A stretch of DNA of 64,000 nt, from the NCBI GenBank assembly GCA_911728455.2, contig OU452239.1:3609884-3673883 (forward strand), written 5' to 3'. Numbering within the stretch: position 1 is the first letter of the stretch; each line of letters begins with the position of its first letter. The position numbers were made by a program, and so were the translations under genes. The notes beneath the pieces are model-generated. The model ran no database searches and was not told the DNA's origin. It saw only the letters and a list, made by a program, of their open reading frames with translations. This DNA is from Marthasterias glacialis. Taxonomy: Eukaryota > Echinodermata > Asteroidea > Forcipulatida > Asteriidae. This document shows, one piece after another, positions 1-10,418 of the stretch.

Positions 1-232
1 TCGGACAAAGTAAGAAGCACTTTAGTATTGCCAAAGTCGTAATGATCATAGCAAGCATGTGGCTGTACATGGAATCTATTTTAGGCGATTTTCTAGCATT
101 TTTGTTGAGTCTTTGTCGTAATTTTGGCAATTGTTTGGAACAGGGTGTCACACATTCGTATTAAATCCACTTCATAACAGCGGGTACACCTATTTATACC
201 TTCCTGGGCGCTAGTAGTAGTACGACCGATAA

Positions 233-407
233 AGTGAAAATCTCAAAAAGGAGTAGCCTACGGTGCCCCAGTTTAATACTGAGTCTACTTGAATACCAGA
301 ATAAGGTTACCAGCCTTAATAGCATGGCACTTGTACAATCTGTGACTGGTATCCAGGCTTTTGCATAGAAGAACAGTTTTAAGCAATATTTCTGCTTAAA
401 GGCAAAG
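233..407. repeat. Remnants of two MITE families
   Basis: 233-290 resembles one end of the GACCCAG hairpin MITE (AAATCTCAAAAAGGAGTA then GCCCCAGTTTA). 294-407 is an end-truncated copy of the GGGCCCAATTTCAT family (ACCAGAATAAGGTTACCAGC; GACTGGTATCC). The two abut, so one probably inserted beside the other. Confidence 0.6.
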
Positions 408-1125
408 TATACCTTTGGTTTTTGGAACCGTACGTTTGCCTTAATGCTATATAATTGTAGATATATACCATAAAACTAACCTGTGTAAATTTCATTTCAA
501 AAGGTGGCAGCGTTTTTGAGATATCGCCAAAAATCTGGAGCGGTGGCGTTCACGCAGAAGAAGTATTCTTCATTGGATTACACATTCTGAGAAGCGTTAC
601 GGCCATAACGCTTCTCAGATTCAAGTTTTTGGGGGATAAAAAGTGATATATTTTTCCATAAGTGCAGTACTTCGAAGTGAAACGTTTCTCAAAATGCATT
701 ATACTATCCAAAGCTGCTGTACTCCTTACCAAGTAAGTTTTTATTGCAACAATTTTCAGAGTGATTACCAAACGTATGCAATGCCTTTAAGAAGACGTCC
801 GCTCGCCACCATTACCAGACGACTGATTCTGTGGCACAAAACGATCATTATATCCGTACCTAGTTTATGTACAACGCGTGCGCCGATCAAAGGTTTGTCG
901 CACGTAGTGGGCATCTTTGAGCAGCAAGCTCAGTGAAATTGAAGATGGTCCAATAGAAAGGAGCATTATTGCGTACGATGTGTCAATCATGGGCCACATT
1001 GTTAATAGACAGATCCATTAAGTTCCGCCCCTAAACATATTGACCAATCACAGTATTTCCTTTACCACCCCTGTACACGTGGGCAGAGCAATAAGCGGCT
1101 CTTCAATGCCACACTGCACGACCTT
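408..1125. other. Gene-free stretch
   Basis: No exon signal on either strand. A local inverted repeat, GAGAAGCGTTACGGCC / GGCCATAACGCTTCTCAG, lies at about 588-620. Otherwise nothing is recognised. Confidence 0.4.
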
Positions 1126-1317
1126 GGCCCAATTTCATCGAGCTGCTTAGGCACAAAAATGAGCTAAGCATAATAAAATTATGCTTACCAGAATAAGGTT
1201 ACCCGCCAAAATACCATTCTACATGTACAAATTGTGGCTGGTATCCTGCTTATTTTCGCTCAGCAGAAAATTTCTACGCAATATTTGCTGCTTACGCAGC
1301 TCTATGAAATTGGGCCC
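1126..1317 (+). mobile_element. Foldback MITE, GGGCCCAATTTCAT family, copy 1
   Basis: About 190 bp with terminal inverted repeats GGCCCAATTTCATCGAGCTG and CAGCTCTATGAAATTGGGCC. The interior keeps ACCAGAATAAGGTTACC and GCTGGTATCCTGCTTA. It is in the opposite orientation to the copy at 7752. Other members are at 294-407 and 45817-45943. Confidence 0.8.
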
Positions 1318-2580
1318 TGAACGCGCGCACGCTGTTAAGTACGCGCACGCATGTTTAAATTTTTCTAATAGGATTTTATCATTGATCTCCATTAATACTA
1401 ATGGAGATCAATGGATTTTAGCCGAGACTGTGATTGGTCAACACGTAATAACTCATTTTTTTAAGCCTTTTGCTAATGCTGTTGGGTTTAAACTCTAGCT
1501 ATGAATCATGTTTCTTAACTCTTTTTCGTCAGTCTTGTACGGTTTTGTTTTAATTTTCATTTCGATAAAATTTTAATTACAGATTAAGTAATTTTGTATT
1601 ACAACCAAGGTACATTCGCTGTTCATGGAAAACAAATTATCAGCACAATTTTAAAATAAAAAGTAAAAAAGAAAAAATGTTGTGCCAAGTCATTGAAATG
1701 TTGTTAATCCCCATGTCATTGCTACTAAACGAGGCTTAAAGGGAGATTATTAGATGGGATTAAGGGCCCTTGCTCTATGAATGTATGAATGATCAAATCA
1801 AAATTTCGGTTTAGCTAATACATTTGCTTTAATGTTGTCATTCAAATCACTTGGATAACCTGTTAAACCGTGTTGGAAGTATAATCTTAGACAGAGCCAC
1901 CATGATGAGTACCCTATTTTATCCAAACAGTGGTCTGGGATGCTTTTCCTAAAAGGAAAGTATAGGTGCTAAATCGGACTGACACTTCCACTAACGTCAA
2001 GGGACACATTGCCTTTCAATCTCTTAAAATTTTGGTGTTTGGAATTGCTCTTTGATCCTTTTTCAGGGTTTTTTTTAGAAAAAAAAACGCATTTCAAATC
2101 TTGTCACCAGATGGCGCTGTTAAATATGATGACGTCATAACTATATTTTGAAAGGCCAAGGGTCAATTTTTCTTTTAATATACAGAAATCATGTACAAAA
2201 TCCCTTGTTATATTGGCTTCAGAGTTCAAAATTAGGAACGGGAATATTTTTTTCTCTTAAAGTTCCGGTTTTAAACAAACTTAAAGGGACACATTGCCTT
2301 CAAATCTCATTAAAAAAAATTTGTTTGAATTGCCCCTTATCCTTTTTTAAGTGTTCTTCGTGCAACGAAACACCTACGGTTTATTGTTGTAACATAACTT
2401 AATTTACCTCTCGGAAATACTACCAGCGGACTCTACATAGAGTGCGTTCGAGTTATATTAGCTTACACGTGTATACCGGGGAGTTACACTCTTGGTCCGG
2501 TAGCCACGAGTGGTAGCTAATCGAACGCTGTCGCGTTTTCACTTGGCATTCTGGGAAAGGTGAAGTCAAAGGTTGTTGCG
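1318..2580. other. Gene-free stretch with a diverged direct duplication and a CTCF-like motif
   Basis: No coding signal. AAGGGACACATTGCCTT occurs at about 1998 and again at 2282, each followed by a related sequence ending in ATCCTTTTT, so a roughly 280 bp segment is duplicated. ACCAGATGGCGCTGTT at 2106-2121 resembles the bilaterian CTCF core, followed by TGACGTCA at about 2130. Nothing else is recognised. Confidence 0.45.
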
Positions 2581-3541
2581 CGGGACGCGATTTTTTTCCC
2601 GTACCACACGCTCAATAAGGAGCTACAGCGAAGCGTCCCGATTGGTCAGTTACAAAATGCATTATGCATGTTTAGGTCGCAGGCTGTTTCACACGAAAGT
2701 TGTGTGTGATCGGGTAAGTACAGACCCTCCTCGTGCTCTGTAATGTACTATCTAGGGAACACTCGGCAGAAAGTTCAGCATGGTGTTTGTGTTCCAGACG
2801 CCGCAAGAATAACCAAGGTCACTTCTATCCGAGATACGTGTTAAGTGTATGTGAGGTACTTTTCTACGGTATTTTAAGTTACCTGCTGATGTGCAGTACA
2901 GTGGCCAACAGGGGAGTTTCTGGTCAGTAATGTGGGGACATACATGTAGATGTGGTAGCCTAAGAATGTGTGTGTACTAAGAAATGGGATTGTGGAGAGC
3001 CTTAAATGACAGGGTATTATGGGCCACCTGTTTTTCGGTACTTCACGGGTGTAGAACAGAGCTTGTATAAACGTTAGAGTTGATTACCTTTCCACTGTTT
3101 ATGTTTCTCCTAAAACTGTTCACACACTTGGTTAATTTAGCCTCTTGTGTAATCTTTGAGTGTGTTGTTAGTCACCCCTTGTACAGTACTTGTAGTAATA
3201 ATTGGCTTCAGACAGCAGCCTATAGCACTGCAAGGGGCATCATCAGCTTTTGGTTGTGCTCTCCCGTTATTTTGGTAGTTTAATTGCCTGGTTTGAACGA
3301 GTTATTACTGCTATGGACTCGGTCTTTAAAGCTATTTTGATCTCAATCTGCAACTTTCTTGGATACTGTGTTTTGGTATTGGGATAGCTTTTACTCACTG
3401 TGATTTGTTTGTGTTTTATTTACTTTCTTTTAAGCTGTGTTTCATTGACTTTCTTTGCTTTCGGTCACTTTTGATCAATAGAGTGTTTTTATGTCTGTGT
3501 TTTTGGGTGTTCGGACACAAGTCCGAAGACCCTCTGTTTTT

Positions 3542-3592
3542 GTTCGGTTTTTTTTTTTTTTTACTTCTCCTTCTTCTTCTTCTTCTTCTTCT
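3542..3592 (+). repeat. Polypyrimidine and CTT microsatellite
   Basis: A T-run followed by about ten CTT units on the + strand. It sits inside a T- and G-rich stretch with no coding potential. Confidence 0.8.
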
Positions 3593-4349
3593 TATGCCTG
3601 AAGATTGTCCGCTAACAGAAGCACACTTCCTAAGCTTGTATGAACTTGAAACTTCACACATAGTTAGATACTCATTAGGACACGAAACCGTTTGAGTGAT
3701 GTCATGATGACGTCATCCCGTGTCGAATTACATTAAATCAAAGTTTATTATTTCAAAAAATCATAACTCTTAAAGTACACAATGGATTTTTACAATCTAT
3801 ACATCATCGGAAAGGTCATCCAAAACTGCGTAATCACTCCACAGACATGACCCCAATTTGACCTTGTCTTCCGGGTCAAACCGGAAGTTGAAAACTTCAA
3901 AAATTCGTATTTTTTGAAGTATATATCACATGATCACAAATCTTACATCAGATTGTAGAGAATTTAGTCCTCTCCAACTTTTGCATTGAGGTCACACCAT
4001 TTTGACCTATACTTGCGGTTCAAAACGGACATTTAACGCATGTGCGTTCAAGCGTGACCGGCAATGCTATACAACAATCCAATGCCATTATACATGTACA
4101 CGTCCGGGTGGGTGTGTGCGTGTGTGGCTAAGTTACGTTGAAACTGTACATGTACATGTGCTACTGTATGATACAATAAACCGCACGTTGTTCATAGTCT
4201 CTTCTCAAGGCACGCACTCCACGCTTTGTTAGTCTTTTACACATAGCTTATTTAAACCTTTAAAAATCAACAAAAAATCAACCGTTTGAGATATGAACTT
4301 AATTCTTCGACAAATGTAAAGGTTAGGGAGGGTCTTTCTTTGTGACCCA

Positions 4350-4860
4350 TTGAGTGACCTCTGTGTCATCTACTTCCGGTCAAACCGGAAATATCTCTTT
4401 ATTAGAATAATGCTAAGTGCTTGGAACATGATTTTTTCACCATTACCAAGGATATGGAAGACATATTCCCTTGCACATTGTTTGACCCCTTTGACCTCTA
4501 CTTCCGGTCAAACCGGAAGTAGCCCCTCATTTAAAAGTAAATAGAAGTAGGAACATGATTGTTCCTAGAAATATCAAACTAAGGGAAGGCTTTTCTTTGT
4601 GAAACATTAAATGACCTTTGTGACCTCTATTCCGGTCAAACCGGAAGTAGTTCTTCATTTAAAAATGCTAAGAGCTAGGAACATGATTCTTTCACCAATT
4701 ACCAAGGTTAAGGAAGGCCCTTCTCTGTTGTACATTGCTTGACCTCTTTGACCTCTAATTCCGGTCAAACCGGAAGTAGCTCCTCATTTAAAAATGGTTA
4801 GATGTAGGAACAAGATTCTCTCACCCAAAACTAACGTTAGGGGAGGTCCTTCATTGTTCT
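4350..4860 (+). repeat. About 130 bp tandem repeat, four units, each with a CCGGAA palindrome
   Basis: Each unit contains TTCCGGTCAAACCGGAA, a 7 bp inverted repeat around a TCA-centred spacer, at about 4373, 4502, 4630 and 4759. A related single site lies at about 3869. The palindrome is preceded by TGACCTCT and followed by AGTAG, CTCATTTAAAA and TAGGAACATGATT. CCGGAA is the ETS-factor core, so each palindrome is a paired ETS-like site. Function is unknown. Confidence 0.8.
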
Positions 4861-5458
4861 CCTCATTTAAAGGTAAATAAATGTAGGAACATGACTGATG
4901 TTCTTCAAGTCCTAATTAGATAATATTTCATAAAGCAATATTTCATGTTTCTATTTTCAAATTATTTTAGTTGTGTTAACTTTATTTACATCAAATAACA
5001 ACTATCCGAACACCCAGTTTTTGTTCTTGGAACAAAAATTCATGTCTAGTTTTGTTTGTTTTGCTGTTAAAGAAACCTACAATCACGAGTCACTGTCCCA
5101 CTCATGCATTTCCTTGCCTCTTGACCATGTTCGATCTTTATTAGTTATAAACATGGCGCGTACAACACTAATGCTGGGCTTATGTACGCGTCGTAGCACA
5201 TAAAACGAACTCCTGTGACCTAACATGCATAATACATTAGCAACCGACCAATCGGGACGCCTCGCTGTGGCTCCCTATTCAGCGTGTGGTACGGAAAAAA
5301 AATCTCAGGCGGGACATTACGCAGCAGAGAATCCGTACCAAAAGTAGACGAGTACATGGAGTACACATAGAGTTATAATAATGGAACCAGAGGGTGTACT
5401 CGCTATGCCACGCACGGAACTCCACTGACTCACCATGGGCGAAATCCCTATGGGCAAA

Positions 5459-6250
5459 TAGACCGATTACGCGACCCGCGTTACGTAACCCCTGTTGGGT
5501 TAAAAATGTAAACACACACACGTAATCCTCCACAGGAATGGATGGTACGGTACACGATGATTAATGCATTTAGTTAATTCGATCGAGGCTTTTTTTGCTC
5601 GAAATCTGTGAAACATATTCCAGAGTTTGTACCAAAGACCTTCAAGTGGCTGAATAAAGCCAGTAAGGACAGTTACAGCAAGTCTTGAAAATTGTAAAAG
5701 TACCGTATTTTAATGTGCACGATGTGTGCAGCGCGCGACGGAACGTTAGGCCAGACGACCGCGATCACCACACACTTTTCAACACAAAAATATCAAAGTT
5801 TTGAAGCTGAAATCCTCCAAAGAAATTGCTTTCCAAAACTGTGTGATTCCTTTGCCTATTTGAAATTCTGCAAGGCTAGGTATTGATGCTCACTTTTCCA
5901 ACGTTATTATCCTTACAGTGATTTGGGCCAACATTACAAACAAAATAACAGACGGGTGGCTGCATAGTCGTCCGACGCCGGTAGTGCATGGCTTCAAAAA
6001 CCTCTTTTCAGAAGAATTCTGTTAAATTATGAAACAGAGATGTGATTTAAATTAATGTCTCACCATACTACTTAAAATAAAGGGGCTGATTAACTAATTC
6101 ATCGCTTAACGAAAGTATATAATCGACTGTTTTCGAACTCACTCTGTGTCACGGCCTATCTCTTTACACATATTTTTTCACGAACTGTATGACGCATCCC
6201 CGATAGGGGGTCACGTGACCGCATGTAAACATTGTCGCGCAATCGGTCTA
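5459..6250 (+). mobile_element. About 790 bp non-autonomous DNA transposon, copy 1
   Basis: The termini are TAGACCGATTACGCGACC and GTCGCGCAATCGGTCTA, with GTCACGTGACC subterminal at one end. The interior shares long blocks with the copies at 15199 and 18454, for example TTTTGAAGCTGAAATC and AACTGTGTGATTCCTTTGCC. There is no open frame of useful length, so it must be mobilised in trans. Confidence 0.85.
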
Positions 6251-6349
6251 TTGCATACGAATGTCCACTTAGAAAATGGCTGCTGTGTGAAAGTGATTAG
6301 TTTGCTTATTTCGCTAATTGCGAAAAAGGCGAATAATTGTACTTCTCTG

Positions 6350-6575
6350 ATTTGCGTTTTCACGAAGTGACAAATTTGCGCAATGTGTGCATAAACGAAC
6401 GGCGGCTGTGTGGGGCAAATTATGTTATACTAAGCGTTTTGCGTTTTCACGAAGGGACAAATCTGCGCGTTGTGTGTAAACAACTTCAGCGCGTGTGCGT
6501 ACTTCATGTGTAAACGAATGGCGCGCTAGTGGGGCAAAATTGCTGTGCTCGGCATTTTGCGTTTTCACGAAGTGA
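6350..6575 (+). repeat. Diverged tandem repeat with GCGTTTTCACGAAG motif
   Basis: GCGTTTTCACGAAGTGACAA recurs at about 6353, 6440 and 6559, with AAACGAA.GGCG and GTGGGGCAAA between copies. The spacing is about 90-120 bp. It directly follows the transposon at 5459-6250. Confidence 0.65.
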
Positions 6576-7009
6576 CAATTCTTTTCTGAGCTTAGCGGCT
6601 GTTAAACAAAGCACCAAAAGAAATAAAAAGGTGTCTGTTCATGTTATTCAACTTATACACCACCGTATCACAGGAAGATACAACATACTTTCGATAAAAA
6701 GACCGGTCAAAAAACAATTTTCAAAATGCGAAAACTTCAAAAGCGCTTTTCTCAAAATGCTGTTTGCTGCTGCGTACGCGAATTTGCCTGTTCGTGAAAA
6801 CGGTGACGATATACACCGTCCAGCGGTGACCAGATGATTTTAAGAATCATTTCCGCATTGAAAGAAACACTTTTGAGTTACTAATCGAGCAACTTGGGTA
6901 TTGTCCAGAGTTGAGGCCCAGACAATAGGTTTGAAGAACTCATTCCCAATTTAATTCAGTTGAACACTGTGCATAAATTTGTTTGTACTCACGTCGAATT
7001 CAATTGATT

Positions 7010-7195
7010 ATTCCCCGCCATATTGGTGTGGTGCGCCTGCGCAGTAGCCGGATGTACGTCATTACACCTGGGCATCCACCAGAGAGCCGCTCGCGAGCTC
7101 GGGCTGTGGTGGCGTACACCGGGGCAGACACGAGTGTCACGGGATGGCTACTCAAACGCTCTCGTGTAAGTTTTACTTACATGTGTATCTAATCG
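7010..7195 (+). promoter_or_regulatory. GC-rich NRF1-like motif and donor-like site, possible orphan first exon
   Basis: TGCGCCTGCGCAGTAGC at about 7030 resembles an NRF1 site, and GCTCTCGT|GTAAGTTTT at about 7166 is donor-like. The stretch between is GC-rich for this window. The neighbouring TCTAATCGAACG also occurs at about 2518, so repeat origin is equally likely. Confidence 0.25.
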
Positions 7196-7199
7196 AACG

Positions 7200-7275
7200 T
7201 ACCCATAGAAACATATGGTCCGCCATTTTGTGGAGTCAAAAAAATGGTTCTACAAATTGGCGGACTGTGTTCTGT
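7200..7275. repeat. Short inverted-repeat element, copy near 48.7 kb
   Basis: ATGGTCCGCCATTTTGTGGA pairs with a reversed ACAAATTGGCGGACTGTG about 35 bases on, forming a hairpin. A similar hairpin in opposite orientation lies at about 48720-48805. Confidence 0.6.
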
Positions 7276-7751
7276 CATGATGAAACAAAAACAAACAATT
7301 TCATGGGGAAATTTAAGTGAATCATTATATTCTACATTTAAAATAATTATATTTCCAACCATATTTATTTTATAATAAACGCTTTTTATACCCCCAAAAG
7401 CGCCAAGCCCGAAGGCATCGTGTCCCATTAACAAAGTTACGTTGACATGACCACATTTTCACAAAGTTTTGGGAAAGACCTTTCACAAAGAAGTATTACA
7501 GGTTGTAAAAAAAAGTATCTTTACAGTTTAATTCAGGAGATATGAATTTTTTTAAATGAACTTTACAGGATCTTTGTGTGGTATTATACTGTAAATCATA
7601 ACACAATCTGCGGAGAGAAAAAAAAAGAAACGGAAACAATCATTAGAGTCAGCGCATGCGCTTTTGAATCACAGCCGCTGTGATTTACCTTCGTCTAGTT
7701 CCCTGACCAAATACATTTTTCGTTGACGACTCTTGTTAAAATATTAGGCCA

Positions 7752-7942
7752 GGGCCCAATTTCATAGAGCTGCTTAAGCAGACAATATTGCTTAACATTT
7801 TCCTGCTTAGCAAAAATGAGCAGGATACCAGTCACAAATAGTACATGTGAAACGGTATTTTGGTTGGTAACCTTAATCTGGTAAGCATAATTATTTTGTG
7901 CTTAGCTACTTTTTGTGCTTGCAGCTCTATGAAATTAGGCCC
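7752..7942 (-). mobile_element. Foldback MITE, GGGCCCAATTTCAT family, copy 2
   Basis: It opens GGGCCCAATTTCATAGAGCT and closes AGCTCTATGAAATTAGGCCC, giving about 190 bp. Its interior carries GGATACCAGTCACA and TGGTAACCTTAATCTGGTAA, the reverse complement of copy 1. Confidence 0.85.
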
Positions 7943-8051
7943 AGGTATCACCCACAGTTCAATATAAAACATGACGCAATATGTCTAAGTCATCACCATC
8001 ATCCTGTCTGCAACGCCGGAAGCTAAGAAAAAATATTCAGAACCGATATAA

Positions 8052-8223
8052 GCCGGTGTGGAAGGCTAAGATTCTGTCCGGCAGGAGATTCTGTCCGGGC
8101 ATATGGCGAATTGTGTACTAACTCCTTCTGATAGCGCCCTCTTTGAATAAACTCCTCCAGCCCACGTTAATTTACCGTATGGTAGACACATTACCCTAGG
8201 ACAGAATACCCTATGACACCGGT
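8052..8223 (+). mobile_element. About 170 bp MITE with CCGGTGT ends, copy 1
   Basis: It starts GCCGGTGTGGAAGG and ends CTATGACACCGGT. The interior has GATTCTGTCCGGCAGGAGAT, AGCGCCCTC and GGACAGAATACCC. The inverse copy is at 12388-12560 in oxidase intron 2. Confidence 0.8.
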
Positions 8224-8316
8224 AGAGGGAGTTCTATATGACTGCGCGGTATAGACAAAATAACCACATTCTCAGACTTGAAATCAAGTCTAGTAGCGTT
8301 GATAACCTATTCACCC

Positions 8317-8320
8317 ACCC

Positions 8321-8351
<31 letters not shown>

Positions 8352-8353
8352 AC
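8317..8353 (+). repeat. Poly-C followed by CA microsatellite
   Basis: An uninterrupted run of about 20 C followed by about eight CA units. Confidence 0.9.
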
Positions 8354-8769
8354 CCGCGGAGTCTATACATGCAAATCTCGCCTAATTTATTTATCCTGAA
8401 GCGACCGGTTTTCGGTCACTTAACGGTAAAAATCGTTCGGAAACGGAAACTAAATGAAATTTTTTAAAACCATCTGACCCACCTTTTAACAAGACACTTT
8501 TAATTCATAATCTGTTGAAATCCCAGAAGTTGCAGTCATAAATTCCGAAATATCGTCCTAAATTTACAGCGGTGCTGTATTCGCCGTGCACACGTCGCGT
8601 TACCCGTTTCCGGTCGGTCCATTCAGGGGCAGTTTCTATCACTTCACGCACTATATGGCGCGCAAAATGCAAAAAAAAACAAAAAAACAAATAATAACGA
8701 TTGTCCAGCCTGTCTCTGCGGCTAGTGAGATGATTATTGGTTAATAAAATAACAAAGTTCTTCTTTACA

Positions 8770-9176
8770 TGATTTTTTTGCTTTTTTTGTCCTTTTCTTT
8801 TTCTTCTTTATTTTACTTTAAAGTGGTATTAATGATTATTTTCAAATTAAATGTGATTGTTTTTGCTGAACTTATATAAAATTATAATTATATATAATTA
8901 TATACAATTATTATATCAATTATCCTTTTCTTTTCTGTAGTTTGTGGCTTTTCTGCTTCATCGACATAATAAATGAATACTTCTTGAAGTGCCCTCCCTC
9001 CCCAAGAGAAAAATCCAGATGACACAAGAGAAAAGCATGACACATTTTCTTTTCTTTTACTTCTTTATTTTTCTTTGAAGTGTTTAACATAAATTGTTTT
9101 AAAATCAAATGTAATGGTTTTTACTGAATTTATATAATTTTTTTTAAATTGATACAAATCCATTTATATTTATTTA
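8770..9176. repeat. AT-rich stretch with two diverged copies of a roughly 270 bp unit
   Basis: TTCTTTTTCTTCTTTATTTTACTTTAAAGTG at about 8800 recurs in altered form at about 9050-9080, followed in both by an AAATGTRATKGTTTTTRCTGAA block and TATATAA. No gene is seen. Confidence 0.55.
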
Positions 9177-9418
9177 TCAAGTTATGTGACTTTTCTGCTT
9201 TGTCAACATAATAATAGTTCTTGCATTGCAGGTTGTTCCTCTTCCTGACTCATTAGGGGAGCAGGTCCAGAGCTGGTAGCTTTGATGTTTTATTTTTTTA
9301 AGCTTTTCTGATTGATCAACAACAGCCTCGTATTCATCATCAAGACATTTTTGAGAATAAAATAGTCTGTAGCTGGCTTTTACTTTGCATATCACAGTCT
9401 GTATAAAGAGAAGGAAAT
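9177..9418 (-). pseudogene. Exon-like open frame with acceptor and AATAAA, unidentified
   Basis: On the - strand a strong acceptor (CTTCTCTTTATACAG) at 9419 precedes an open frame reading TVICKVKASYRLFYSQKC then LDDEYEAVVDQSEKLKK, ending at a TGA beside TTGATAAATAAATA, which holds a polyadenylation signal. After an A-run a second frame (SGPAPLMSQEEEQPAMQE) looks more protein-like than the continuing one, which hints at a frameshift. I do not recognise the family and find no convincing upstream exon. It could be a decayed terminal exon. Confidence 0.3.
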
Positions 9419-10418
9419 ATAACATTGCCATTAAAAAATCTATAAAACCAATCATGAAGTTCCTAAAATTAATTGTAATAAAGATGACATATTTTCTGGA
9501 TCCTGACATAAATATTCATGGTCATTAGCTACGTACAATGTCAGCCCCTACAAGTATTTTGTGCAATTATTTTACACATTTTGTGCACTGTCTGTGGCAT
9601 AAATATGAACGTTTTTGATGTTTTTTTTGTTTTGAAACTGCATTATCTGCCAAAATTTGTTCAAAGAATGGGGAAGGGAGGGGAATTAAGTGAAAGTTGG
9701 GCCACACAACTTTGTTGTTCTTCATAAAAAAAATATTACTGAATAAAATAAAAGTGACTGTTCCATTTCCTCAACACATTTTTAATTTAAAACAAAAAAT
9801 AATATTTATCAATCTGATTATCTTGAATTTCAGAGTGGCCAATAATATGAGTAATTTGGGGAGAAATGAACTTTATATAGCCATTGCAGCTTTCATTAGG
9901 GCCCATTGCAATTAAGCAGAGAGTGCAGTATAAACACAAAAAGTCATATTCACTTGAAATACACTTAAGGTTTCTGCAATGTTGGCACTCCATACAATCC
10001 CACTTAGCAACATAATCACATGATCTACCGTTCTACCTGGGGAAAATGGAACTTGACCTTACCGATGAAACTTTCATTTGGAATGTTTGACTGTGGATTA
10101 TAATTTTTAGAGACATTTGATTGTGAGTAAAAAGTGTATTAGTGATCTATACTGAAAATTTAACATTTTATAAACTTTTGGGTGTAACTTACGACAGGAA
10201 ACTTGAATCACAATAATTTTTTGCGTGGGTGATCGTAAGGAACATCGGTCGTGAATGAAACTTCTAGTGGCTGTATATCTAGCGCCCTCTCGCGGTAAAC
10301 AGGAATCAAAATGAGTGACCGGGTATAGGTGTCGACCGAAAACGGGTAACCGCATATACTCCATGCTGACCTCTGTAAGCGTTTAAACCTGCTGACGTTT
10401 TGTTATCACACCACAGCC

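Larger units (their letters stand above)
2581..5313. mobile_element. 2.7 kb region bounded by inverted arms of about 98 bp
   Basis: The left arm (2581-2678, from CGGGACGCGATTTTTTTCCC) is matched in reverse complement by the right arm (5216-5313). They share CCGTACCACACGCT, CAGCGA.GCGTCCCGATTGGTC and TTATGCATGTT. The arms are roughly 80% identical by eye. The interior is T-rich at first and then carries a tandem repeat with palindromes. This may be a large foldback element or two facing copies of one repeat. No transposase is visible. Confidence 0.6.

Noticed and set aside
3405..3695. 96-codon leucine-rich frame resembling a membrane protein
   Set aside because: The leucine run is the CTT microsatellite read in frame. 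There is no splice context or other coding sign.
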